DNA of 55,915 nucleotides, taken from contig MKTU01000037.1 of assembly GCA_001898415.1 (NCBI GenBank), positions 27,550 to 83,464 on the forward strand, read 5' to 3'. The first letter of the stretch is position 1. Each line of letters starts with the position of its first letter. Below the pieces are notes generated by a model. That model was not told the origin of the DNA, made no database searches, and worked only from the letters and a program-made list of their open reading frames with translations. The position numbers were made by a program, and so were the translations under genes. This DNA is from Rhodanobacter sp. 67-28. Its GTDB lineage: Bacteria; Pseudomonadota; Gammaproteobacteria; Xanthomonadales; Rhodanobacteraceae. Positions 29,807 to 37,248 of this stretch are shown piece by piece.

Positions 29807-31177
29807 TCAATTCACCTTGCGGCGCAGCCAGTTCAGCAGGTCGATGCGGGTGATCAGGCCGAGGAAATCGTCGCCGTCGACCACGATGGCCACGTGGCCG
29901 CGCTCGAACACCGGCAGCAGCGACTCGATCGGCGAGCGCACGTCGAGCCGGTGCAGGTCGGCGATCATCGCGGTGGACACCGGGTCGCGGAAGCGCGTCT
30001 CGTCGGCGTGCACGTGCATCAGCACGTCGGACTCGTCGACGATGCCGACCAGCTTGCGGCCGTCCATCACCGGCAACTGCGACACGTCGTACAGCTTCAT
30101 GCGGTTGTAGGCGGTGATCAGCAGCTCGTTGGGGCCGACCACCACGGTGTCGCGCTGGGCGAACGGGCGCAGCAGAAGGTCGCGCAGGTCGCCGTGCTGC
30201 TCGCGCTCGATGAAGCCGTTGTCGAGCATCCAGTAGTCGTTGTAGAGCTTGGACAGATACTTGTTGCCGGTGTCGCAGACCAGGGTCACCACGCGTTTCG
30301 GGGTGGTCTGTTCGCGGCAGTAGCGCAGCGCCGCGGCAAGCAGGGTGCCGGTCGACGAGCCGCCCAGGATGCCTTCCTTCGCCAGCAGCTCACGCGCGGT
30401 GAGGAAGCTCTCCTTGTCGGAGATCGCGTAGGCCTTCTTCACCCGGGTGAAGTCGCTGATCGAGGGCAGGAAATCCTCGCCGATGCCTTCGACCATCCAG
30501 CTCGCCGACTTGGTCGAGAGCGTACCCTCGTTGATGTACTGCGCCAGGATCGAGCCGACCGGATCGGCAAGGATCAGCTCGGTCTGCGGCGAGTGTTCGG
30601 CGAAGAACTTCGACAGCCCGCTCAGCGTGCCGGACGAGCCGCAGCCGACCACCACCGCATCCACCTTGCCGTCCATCTGTTCGAGGATTTCCGGCCCGGT
30701 GCTGGCGATGTGCGCGGCCGGGTTGTCGGGGTTGCCGAACTGGTTGATGAAGTAGGCGCCGGGCGTTTCGCGGGCAATCCGCTCGGCCATGTCCTGGTAG
30801 TACTCGGGGTGTCCCTTGGCCACGTCGGAGCGGGTCAGCACCACCTCGGCGCCCATCGCCTTGAGGTTGAAGATCTTCTCGCGGCTCATCTTGTCCGGCA
30901 CCACCAGGATCAGGCGGTAGCCTTTCTGCTGCGCGACCAGGGCCAGGCCCAGGCCGGTGTTGCCGGCGGTGCCCTCGACCAGGATGTCGCCCGGGCGGAT
31001 GCGGCCGTCCTTCTCGGCGCCCTCGATCATCGACAGGCCGATGCGGTCCTTGATCGAGCCGCCGGGGTTGGCGCTCTCGAGTTTCAGGAACAATTCGCAC
31101 GCACCCGTATCGAGGCGCCTCGCGCGAACCATCGGGGTGTGTCCGATCAGTTCGAGGACACTCTGGTGAACCGTCAT
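29807..31177 (-). CDS. cbs: Cystathionine beta-synthase (PLP domain plus tandem CBS domains)
   Basis: A 456-residue protein. Residues 1-~330 are the cysteine-synthase fold with PLP lysine K43 in NPGGSIKDR, the TAGNTG substrate loop and the GSSTGTLL phosphate-binding segment. Residues ~340-456 are two CBS domains (for example VSQLPVMDGRKLVGIVDESD and VAIVVDGDDFLGLITR), which in relatives bind adenosyl ligands and tune activity. It condenses serine or O-acetylserine with homocysteine in transsulfuration. The start is ATG 31177; the frame extends upstream to a TTG at 31369 through a hairpin region without similarity. The metB-type enzyme at 8126 could act in the same pathway. Confidence 0.93.
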   Translation of the reverse strand: MTVHQSVLELIGHTPMVRARRLDTGACELFLKLESANPGGSIKDRIGLSMIEGAEKDGRIRPGDILVEGTAGNTGLGLALVAQQKGYRLILVVPDKMSREKIFNLKAMGAEVVLTRSDVAKGHPEYYQDMAERIARETPGAYFINQFGNPDNPAAHIASTGPEILEQMDGKVDAVVVGCGSSGTLSGLSKFFAEHSPQTELILADPVGSILAQYINEGTLSTKSASWMVEGIGEDFLPSISDFTRVKKAYAISDKESFLTARELLAKEGILGGSSTGTLLAAALRYCREQTTPKRVVTLVCDTGNKYLSKLYNDYWMLDNGFIEREQHGDLRDLLLRPFAQRDTVVVGPNELLITAYNRMKLYDVSQLPVMDGRKLVGIVDESDVLMHVHADETRFRDPVSTAMIADLHRLDVRSPIESLLPVFERGHVAIVVDGDDFLGLITRIDLLNWLRRKVN

Positions 31178-31260
31178 GGGGGCTCCGTCGCTGGCGTGGC
31201 GGCGTCGGCGCAAAGCCGTGGCCGCAGAACCCCCATGATAACCGAGCCGCCGGATACGCT

Positions 31261-31311
31261 GCGGCCCCGGCAATCTTCCCGATGACTGTTTCAGGGAAGA
31301 CCCGGGGCCGC
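31261..31311. other. 51-nt two-part perfect hairpin between the DUF465 gene and cbs
   Basis: GCGGCCCCGG pairs with CCGGGGCCGC on the outside and TCTTCCC with GGGAAGA on the inside, with a 13-nt loop and small unpaired joints. It sits between the DUF465 stop (31329) and the cbs start (31177). There is no T-run on either strand. It could be a terminator or processing site for the DUF465 transcript or part of the cbs leader. Confidence 0.6.
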
Positions 31312-31328
31312 GCCAGCGAACCGTTGCG

Positions 31329-31556
31329 TCAGTGGATGAGGTGCGCCCTGTCGGCCCACATGCGTTCAAGCCGCGCCTTGGCCAGCAGTTTCTCCTTCTT
31401 CATGCCGGCGAGGGTGGCGTCGTCGATGGGAAGCACGCCGATATCGGCGTCGTGCACCTTGCTGTCGAGCTCCCGATGGTGCTGATAAAGCCGGCGGAAC
31501 TCCGCGTCCGCCTTCATCAATGCCTCGACATCATCGCGCTGCTGGTTTTCGAACAT
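31329..31556 (-). CDS. DUF465 / YdcH-family small protein
   Basis: A 75-residue, highly charged, helical protein. The block RRLYQHHRELDSKVHDAD followed by MKKEKLLAKARLERM is typical of the YdcH family, small proteins of unknown function that form a helical hairpin. The start is well supported: AGGAGG lies 8 nt before the ATG at 31556. It has its own short transcription unit upstream of cbs, or leads the cbs-glmS transcript. Nothing in the sequence gives a specific role. Confidence 0.88.
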   Translation of the reverse strand: MFENQQRDDVEALMKADAEFRRLYQHHRELDSKVHDADIGVLPIDDATLAGMKKEKLLAKARLERMWADRAHLIH

Positions 31557-31888
31557 GATCCGACCTCCTGCGAGTGAACGGACGGTTGCCGCCACGTTGG
31601 CGGACCGCCGACAGCTGAATCGGCGCACACCCGCGACCCACGCCGGTCAACCGGAACGCAGGTGGGGATCTGAACGTGGGATGGGCGCATGATTCAGGTC
31701 GTTGACCCCGGTGGCCTGGATGCCTCCCGGGGCTTTGACCCTACTCCGCCGATCTGGCCGGCGCAAGGCGTCGGATCACACTTCGGCCGGTGCATTAAAT
31801 ACCTGTCAAAACAGTGTTTTGCAGGCATTGGGCGGCGGCTGGCCGCAGCCCGTGGAGGCGCTGCGGCAAAGCGCCGCCCGGCGCCGTT
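31557..31888. other. 332-nt intergenic region without a recognised gene
   Basis: It contains the ribosome-binding site of the DUF465 gene at its left end and a locally AT-richer stretch near 31795-31822 (TTAAATACCTGTCAAAACAG). Short frames here lack a ribosome-binding site and family resemblance. The right side is the 3' flank of the DUF4398 gene. I see no convincing terminator. Confidence 0.5.
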
Positions 31889-32548
31889 TCAGTGCCCCGC
31901 GGAGTGCTTGCGGGTGGGCTTTTTCTGCTCGGCGGGAGCCGGTGGCGGGGTGTTTCCATCGTCCATCTGCGCGCGCATCGCCTTGGCCGCCTGCGCCGCC
32001 AGCGCCGCCTCGCGGCGGGCCGCCCGCGCCACCTTGCTCTGTGCCGCGGCCAGCTTCTTGGCCCGCTCGGCTTCGGCCCGCGCCTGCTCGGCCTGCTGCG
32101 AATATTCGATGCCCTGCTGCTGCAGGCGCGCGGCCTCCTCCTGCGCCAACTGGTTCTGCAGGCGCTGCCGGGCCAACTCCAGCCGGGCCATGTCCGCCTC
32201 GCGGCGGCTGTTGGCGAGCAGGATCTGGTCGTGTTCGCGATCGAGCTGGTTCAGCTTGACCTGGGCGTCCTGCAACTGCGCGGCGGTCTTGGCCAGGTCG
32301 ACGCGGCGCTCGGCGAGGTACAAGGCATGCGGCCGGTCGCCACGTCCGGCCTCCTCCAGCGCGCGGATCGCCTCGCGGGCTCGCGCCTGTTCGGACAGGG
32401 CGTAATGTCCGAGGCCGGGATCGTTGGCAAGCTGGTCCAGGCTGCCGCGCAGGCGGTTGATGTCGATGTCGTCCTGGCGTGCCTGCGCGGCACCGACCAG
32501 GGCCAGCGCCAGGCCGGCGCCAGCGAGCAGTTGGGCAAGGCGCTTCAT
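31889..32548 (-). CDS. DUF4398-type periplasmic coiled-coil protein
   Basis: A 219-residue protein with a signal peptide (MKRLAQLLAGAGLALALVGA, cleavage after AQA). Residues ~25-110 match the DUF4398 pattern (GHYALSEQARAREAIRALEEA; HALYLAERRVDLAKTAAQLQ). A long Ala/Glu/Gln/Arg-rich coiled coil follows (~115-200), then a Pro/Lys tail. It lacks the OmpA peptidoglycan-binding domain often fused or adjacent to DUF4398. The ATG overlaps the stop of the upstream DUF4398 lipoprotein as ATGA, so the two are co-translated and probably interact at the envelope. Function unknown. Confidence 0.82.
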   Translation of the reverse strand: MKRLAQLLAGAGLALALVGAAQARQDDIDINRLRGSLDQLANDPGLGHYALSEQARAREAIRALEEAGRGDRPHALYLAERRVDLAKTAAQLQDAQVKLNQLDREHDQILLANSRREADMARLELARQRLQNQLAQEEAARLQQQGIEYSQQAEQARAEAERAKKLAAAQSKVARAARREAALAAQAAKAMRAQMDDGNTPPPAPAEQKKPTRKHSAGH

Positions 32549-33117
32549 GGCTGGCCTCCGGGAATGCTGCTGGCGGCCGCGGGATCGTCATTGCCGGGGA
32601 TCGGCGTGCCGTCGACCGGCGCGGAGAGCACCGAGGCCGAAGGCGCCGGCATGTCGCCCACCGGCAACGGCGCGGAATAGTCGGCGGCGGGTGCCGGGAT
32701 CGCCTGTTCCATCTGCTGCTGCCGGGCGGCCAGTTGCTCGCCCTCGCTGCGCAGGCGGGTGTTTTCCTGCAGCTTGCCCTGCATCTCGGCACGGGCCGCG
32801 CCCAGCCGCGCCTTGACCCGCGCCAGCTCGGCATCGGCGCCGGATTCCTCGGCGAGGTTCGCGGCATCGGCAAACTTGCGCGCCGCCATCGCCTCCTGCG
32901 CCTGCTGGAACTTGTCCTGCGCGAAACCGAGGTCGACCGGCGCGTAATCCGCCGCGCCGGCGTCGCGGGCGGCCTGCAGCTGGTATTGGGCCAGGTTCAT
33001 CGCGTCATTCGGCGGCGGCGCCGTGGCGCAACCGGCCACGGCCAGGGTCAGCGCCAGCATGGTGGCCGCCGCGCGCATGCGGCGCGCGAGCGCGGCCGAT
33101 GGGGAAAAGAAGTACAT
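32545..33117 (-). CDS. DUF4398 lipoprotein
   Basis: A 190-residue lipoprotein: a signal sequence with several Arg, a hydrophobic stretch and the lipobox VAGC (MLALTLAVAGC), so Cys becomes the lipidated N-terminus. DUF4398-like repeats follow (NLAQYQLQAARDAG; FAQDKFQQAQEAMAARKFADA), then a coiled coil and a Pro/Ser-rich tail. I chose ATG 33117, preceded by GAGG at 6 nt; ATG 33129 is a possible alternative. The frame is open far upstream, antisense to pilU, and that part is a shadow. It is divergent from pilU, with only 84 nt between them for both promoters. Confidence 0.82.
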   Translation of the reverse strand: MYFFSPSAALARRMRAAATMLALTLAVAGCATAPPPNDAMNLAQYQLQAARDAGAADYAPVDLGFAQDKFQQAQEAMAARKFADAANLAEESGADAELARVKARLGAARAEMQGKLQENTRLRSEGEQLAARQQQMEQAIPAPAADYSAPLPVGDMPAPSASVLSAPVDGTPIPGNDDPAAASSIPGGQP

Positions 33118-33135
33118 CACAGTCCTCATGGTGTG

Positions 33136-33162
33136 TTGCAGCGTATTGTGGGCAGGCATAAT
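33136..33162 (+). promoter_or_regulatory. Candidate sigma-70-like promoter for pilU
   Basis: TTGCAG (33136-33141) and CATAAT (33157-33162) are separated by 15 nt, shorter than ideal. They lie in the 84-nt gap between the divergent DUF4398 lipoprotein gene and pilU, one of the few AT-rich spots nearby, about 40 nt before the pilU start. Confidence 0.35.
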
Positions 33163-33201
33163 CGTGCAATGCAATGTACATCGGGAACCCAGGGGTAAAA
33201 C

Positions 33202-34314
33202 GTGGACATCGGCTACTTCCTCAAGCTCATGGTAGACAAGGGCGCGTCGGACATGTTCCTGTCCACCGGTGCCCCGGTGAACATCAAGGTCGAGGGCAAG
33301 CTTTATCCGCTGGGCAATACCGGCCTGCCGAGCGGCATGGTCAAGAAGATCGCCTATTCGCTGATGGACGAGGGCCAAGTGCCGCAGTTCGAGCGCAACC
33401 TCGAACTGAACATGGCATTGGCGGTGAAGGAAGCCGGCCGCTTCCGCATCAACGTCTTCAAGCAGCGCGGCGAAGTGGGCATGGTGATCCGCGCGATCAA
33501 GAGCGAGATCCCCTCGATCGAGCAGCTGCAGCTGCCGCCGATCTTCCGCGACCTGATCATGGAGCCGCGCGGACTGATCCTGGTGGTGGGCGCCACCGGC
33601 TCGGGCAAGTCGACCACGCTGGCGGCGATGATCGACCAGCGCAACTCGCAGTCGCCCGGGCACATCCTCACCATCGAGGACCCGATCGAATACCTGCACC
33701 GGCACAAGCGCTCGATCGTCAACCAGCGCGAGGTCGGGCTGGACACGCACAGCTACCACGAGGCGCTGAAGAACGCGATGCGCGAGGCGCCGGACGTCAT
33801 CATGATCGGCGAGATCCGCGACACCGACACGATGGAGGCGGCCATTGCCTTCTCCGAGACCGGCCACCTGTGCCTGGCCACGCTGCACTCCAACAACTCC
33901 GACCAGACGCTGGAGCGCATCCTCAACTTCTTCCCCGAATCGGCGCACAAGAACGTGCTGATGAACCTGGCGCTGAACCTGCGCGCGGTGATCAGCCAGC
34001 GCCTGGTGATCGGCAAGGACGGCCGCCGCATCCCGGCCGCCGAGGTGCTGCTGAACACGCCGCTGATCCGCGACATGATCCGCCGCGGCCAGATCCACGA
34101 GATCAAGGACGCCATGGATCGCAGCCTGCAGGAAGGCATGCAGACCTTCGACCAGTCGCTGTACAAGCTGTACAAGGAAGGCCGCGTGGAACTGGACGAG
34201 GCCCTCAGCAAATCCGACTCCCGCGATGGCCTCGCCCTCAAGATCCGCCTCGCCGAAGGCGGCAACAGCAGCGCCGAACTGGCCGGCAACGACCCGTACG
34301 GGATGGGGTTCTGA
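33202..34314 (+). CDS. pilU: Type IV pilus twitching-motility retraction ATPase PilU
   Basis: A 370-residue PilT/PilU ATPase. Walker A GATGSGKST is at 130-138, the Asp-box region ILTIEDPIEY at 155-164, Walker B VIMIGEIRD at 199-207, and the His-box LATLHSNNS at 225-233. The C-terminal SRDGLALKIRLAEG is characteristic of PilU rather than PilT. It assists PilT in pilus retraction at the inner membrane base. The start codon is GTG at 33202 with AGGGG upstream. The pilT gene, often adjacent, is not in the window; the flanking genes are unrelated pilus-wise. Confidence 0.93.
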   Translation: MDIGYFLKLMVDKGASDMFLSTGAPVNIKVEGKLYPLGNTGLPSGMVKKIAYSLMDEGQVPQFERNLELNMALAVKEAGRFRINVFKQRGEVGMVIRAIKSEIPSIEQLQLPPIFRDLIMEPRGLILVVGATGSGKSTTLAAMIDQRNSQSPGHILTIEDPIEYLHRHKRSIVNQREVGLDTHSYHEALKNAMREAPDVIMIGEIRDTDTMEAAIAFSETGHLCLATLHSNNSDQTLERILNFFPESAHKNVLMNLALNLRAVISQRLVIGKDGRRIPAAEVLLNTPLIRDMIRRGQIHEIKDAMDRSLQEGMQTFDQSLYKLYKEGRVELDEALSKSDSRDGLALKIRLAEGGNSSAELAGNDPYGMGF

Positions 34315-34320
34315 AGGGCC

Positions 34321-34434
34321 GGGAATAGGGAATCGGGAATCGGGAATCGGGAATCGGGAATCGGAAAAACCAAGCGCGGAGCGCGGCTCCTGCTCTTGCA
34401 GTTCCTATTCCCTATTCCCCATTCCCTATTCCCG
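34321..34434. repeat. Tandem GGGAATC heptamers facing an inverted array
   Basis: The left arm (34321-34364) has GGGAATA once and GGGAATC five times in direct repeat. The right arm (34402-34434) holds the complementary TTCCCTA/TTCCCCA series. They can pair into a long stem with a ~37-nt GC-rich loop. The element fills the whole gap between the convergent stops of pilU and maiA. A single-arm relative is at 40930-40958. Confidence 0.75.
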
Positions 34435-34436
34435 GC

Positions 34437-35099
34437 TTACGGTGCGTCGGGTTGCGCCTCCGGCGCCGCACGCTGAAACGCTTCCAGCTCGTTGCAGGCG
34501 GCGTGGATGCGCGTAATGGTGGGGTAGTCGTCGAGCGGCAGTTTCCAGCGAATGGCGTTGTAGACCTGCGGGATCAGGCAGGCATCGGCCATGCTCGGGG
34601 TTTCGCCGTGGCAGTAGCGGCCGGTGGCGGCGCTCTCCGCCAGCATGGCTTCGATCGCCTTGAAGCCGGCATCGATCCAGTGCCGCGACCAGGCTGCCCG
34701 CTGCTCCTCGCTGGCGCCGAACTCCTTCTCCAGATGCTGCAGCACGCGCAGGTTGCCCAGCGGGTGAATGTCGCAGCACACCGCCATGGCCAGCGCGCGC
34801 ACCTGGGCGCGGCCGCGGGCGTCGACCGGCAGCAGCGCGGTTTCCAGCTCCGGGTGCATCTCGTCCAGATATTCCATGATCGCCAGCGACTGGGTCAGCA
34901 CGCGGTCGCCGTCGCACAGCACCGGCACGGATTCGAGCGGGTTCAGCGCCTGGTATTGCGCCGTGTGCTGCTCGCCGCCGTCGCGCACGAGGTGCACCGG
35001 ACGCGTCTCGTAGTCCAGGCCCTTGAGGTTCAGCGCGATGCGCACGCGATAGGCAGCACTGGAACGCCAGTAGCTGTAGAGCACCAAGCCGGTCGCCAT
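34437..35099 (-). CDS. maiA: Maleylacetoacetate isomerase (zeta-class glutathione S-transferase)
   Basis: A 220-residue GST. The N-terminal SYWRSSAAYRVRIALNLKGL is the zeta-class active-site block (Ser-rich motif binding glutathione), followed by NPLESVPVL and QSLAIMEYLDE. The C-terminal helical domain includes HPLGNLRVLQHLEKEFG, typical of MaiA. It isomerises maleylacetoacetate to fumarylacetoacetate in tyrosine/homogentisate breakdown. The other pathway genes (hmgA, fahA) are not in the window, so it stands alone. The stop codon abuts the heptamer repeat. Confidence 0.88.
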   Translation of the reverse strand: MATGLVLYSYWRSSAAYRVRIALNLKGLDYETRPVHLVRDGGEQHTAQYQALNPLESVPVLCDGDRVLTQSLAIMEYLDEMHPELETALLPVDARGRAQVRALAMAVCCDIHPLGNLRVLQHLEKEFGASEEQRAAWSRHWIDAGFKAIEAMLAESAATGRYCHGETPSMADACLIPQVYNAIRWKLPLDDYPTITRIHAACNELEAFQRAAPEAQPDAP

Positions 35100-35281
35100 G
35101 AGCGGTCCCCCCCTGCGTGGATAGCCTGCAGTTTAGCCACAAGTGCAGCCGTTGCGCGCGCCCGCGTGTCGTCGGCCCGGCGTGCCTCGCCAGGCCGCGT
35201 TTGCATCACTGCCGCGGCCACCGGACAATAGGCGGTTGCAGCCGGTTCTGGCTAGCCCCCACCATCCAACGGAGTTGTGCC

Positions 35282-36466
35282 GTGTCCGTCATCCGCATGA
35301 GCGACCTCGACCTGCGCAACCAGCGCGTGCTGATCCGCGAAGATCTCAACGTGCCGATCGACGAACAGGGCCGGATCACCTCGACCCAGCGCCTCGACGC
35401 CGCCCTCCCGACGATCCTGGCCGCCCGCGACGCCGGCGCGAAGGTGATGGTGATGTCGCACCTGGGCCGGCCCAAGGAAGGCCAGTTCGACGCCGAATCC
35501 TCGCTGGCGCCGGTGGCGCTGTGGCTGAGCAGCAAACTCGACCAGCCGGTGCGGCTGGTGGCCGACTACCTGGTCAACGGGGTGGAGGTGGCCGCCGGCG
35601 AGGTGGTGCTGCTGGAAAACTGCCGCATGAACGTCGGCGAGGGCAAGGACGACGACACGCTGGCGAAGAAATATGCCGCGCTGTGCGACATCTTCGTGAT
35701 GGACGCGTTCGGCACCGCGCATCGCGCACAAGCCTCGACCCACGGCGTGATCAGGTACGCCCCGGTCGCCGCCGCCGGCCCGTTGCTGTGCGCCGAGCTG
35801 GATGCGCTGGGCAAGGCGCTGGAGCACCCGGCGCATCCGCTGCTGGCGATCGTGGCCGGCTCCAAGGTGTCGACCAAGCTGACCCTGCTGGACAACCTGA
35901 TCGGCAAGGTCGACCAGCTCATCGTCGGCGGCGGCATCGCCAACACCTTCATCGCCGCGATGGGACACTCGGTCGGCAACTCGCTGGTGGAGATGGATCT
36001 GCTCGACGCGGCGAAGAAGGTGCTGGCCGACGCCAAACGACGCGGCGCCGAAGTGCCGATGCCGATCGACGTGGTGGTGGCGCCGGCGTTCTCCGCGCAG
36101 GCCCTGGCCACGATCAAGCCGGTCGACCAGGTCGGTGCGGACGAGATGATCCTCGACATCGGCCCGCAGACCGCCGAACTCTACGCCGCCCTGATCGCCA
36201 AGGCCGGCACCGTGGTGTGGAACGGCCCGGTCGGCGTGTTCGAGTTCGACGCGTTCGGCAAGGGCACCGAAACGCTGGCGCGCGCGATCGCGGCGTCGAA
36301 CGCGTTCTCGATCGCCGGCGGCGGCGACACGCTGGCCGCGGTCGACAAGTACGGCATCGCCGACCAGGTCTCCTACATCTCCACCGGCGGCGGCGCGTTC
36401 CTGGAATTCCTCGAAGGCAAGGAACTGCCGGCGGTCACCGCGTTGAAGGCGCGAGCCGCGAAGTAA
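35282..36466 (+). CDS. pgk: Phosphoglycerate kinase
   Basis: A 394-residue glycolytic kinase of normal bacterial length. The N-terminal [25 protein letters not shown] and [12 protein letters not shown] blocks bind 3-phosphoglycerate; [20 protein letters not shown] and the GGGDTLAAV loop form the nucleotide site. The start is GTG 35282, 7 nt after GGAG; an ATG five codons later is the alternative. In the more usual LNCRFN motif, Arg is kept here as NCRMN. The HAD gene follows with a 1-nt overlap. Confidence 0.95.
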   Translation: MSVIRMSDLDLRNQRVLIREDLNVPIDEQGRITSTQRLDAALPTILAARDAGAKVMVMSHLGRPKEGQFDAESSLAPVALWLSSKLDQPVRLVADYLVNGVEVAAGEVVLLENCRMNVGEGKDDDTLAKKYAALCDIFVMDAFGTAHRAQASTHGVIRYAPVAAAGPLLCAELDALGKALEHPAHPLLAIVAGSKVSTKLTLLDNLIGKVDQLIVGGGIANTFIAAMGHSVGNSLVEMDLLDAAKKVLADAKRRGAEVPMPIDVVVAPAFSAQALATIKPVDQVGADEMILDIGPQTAELYAALIAKAGTVVWNGPVGVFEFDAFGKGTETLARAIAASNAFSIAGGGDTLAAVDKYGIADQVSYISTGGGAFLEFLEGKELPAVTALKARAAK

Positions 36467-37119
36467 TGCTCTGCCTGTTCGATCTCGACGGCACCCTGAT
36501 CGATTCCGAGCACGGCATCACCGCCTGCGTGAAGCATGCGCTGGCGCGGCTGGACGTGCCCGCGCCGGCACATGCGGAACTGCGCCGCTGGATCGGCCCG
36601 CCGCTGCGGCACAGCTTCGCGCCGCTCCTGGACCACGACGCCGAACGCATCGAGGCGGCGGTGGCGTACTACCACGAGCGCTTCAACACGCTCGGCTGGC
36701 GCGAGCACGAGATCTATCCGGGCATCGAGCTGCTGATCGAGCGGCTGCGCGGCGCCGGCCACCAGCTCGCCGTGGTCACCAGCAAGCCGCACCGCCACGC
36801 CGCGCCGATCCTCGCCCACCTGCCGTTCGGCGACGCGTTCCTGCGCCTGTACGGCCCGCACCCCGACAGCGCGCACAGCGAGAAGGCCACGATGATCAGC
36901 GAGGCACTGGCGGACTTCGGCGCCGACCCGGCCGACACGGTGATGATCGGCGACCGCCACTTCGACATCGACGGCGCCGTCGCCAACCGCGTGCGTGGCT
37001 TCGGTGTGCTCTGGGGTTTCGGCAGCCGCGCGGAACTGGAACAGGCCGGCGCCCACGCCATTGCGGCAACGCCGGACGAACTGGCCGCCTTGCTGGAAAT
37101 CCCGGCGGCCGCTCCGTAG
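36466..37119 (+). CDS. HAD-superfamily phosphatase (phosphoglycolate-phosphatase-like)
   Basis: A 217-residue HAD hydrolase, subclass I cap. The nucleophile is Asp6 with Asp8 in FDLDGTLID, motif II is VVTSK, and motif IV is MIGDRHFDIDGA. The short cap region resembles Gph or 5'-nucleotidase-type phosphatases. The start shares one base with the pgk stop (TAATG), so it is coupled to pgk, which fits clearance of a phosphorylated three-carbon or two-carbon by-product, but the substrate cannot be told. Its TAG stop is part of palindromic element B2. Confidence 0.87.
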   Translation: MLCLFDLDGTLIDSEHGITACVKHALARLDVPAPAHAELRRWIGPPLRHSFAPLLDHDAERIEAAVAYYHERFNTLGWREHEIYPGIELLIERLRGAGHQLAVVTSKPHRHAAPILAHLPFGDAFLRLYGPHPDSAHSEKATMISEALADFGADPADTVMIGDRHFDIDGAVANRVRGFGVLWGFGSRAELEQAGAHAIAATPDELAALLEIPAAAP

Positions 37120-37190
37120 GGCGGGCACCGCCCGCCGGCTTTTGTTTCGGTCGCTGGATAAGGCAGAACGGCGGGCAGTGCCCGCCCTAC
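37116..37190. repeat. Palindromic repeat, family B (copy B2)
   Basis: Arms GTAGGGCGGGCACCGCCCGC and GCGGGCAGTGCCCGCCCTAC, each a hairpin in itself, with a 30-nt centre. It lies between the convergent HAD and tkt genes. Its first TAG (37117-37119) is the stop codon of the HAD gene, so the element has joined or defined the end of the protein. Confidence 0.78.
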
Positions 37191-37248
37191 CGAATGAGGC
37201 GCTCGCACAGGCATTCCCGCGATCACCGGGAGGCGACCGCGAGTAGCC

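Noticed and set aside
34321..34434. Possible CRISPR array
   Set aside because: The units are seven bases long with no spacers and no cas genes nearby. It is a simple tandem and inverted repeat.
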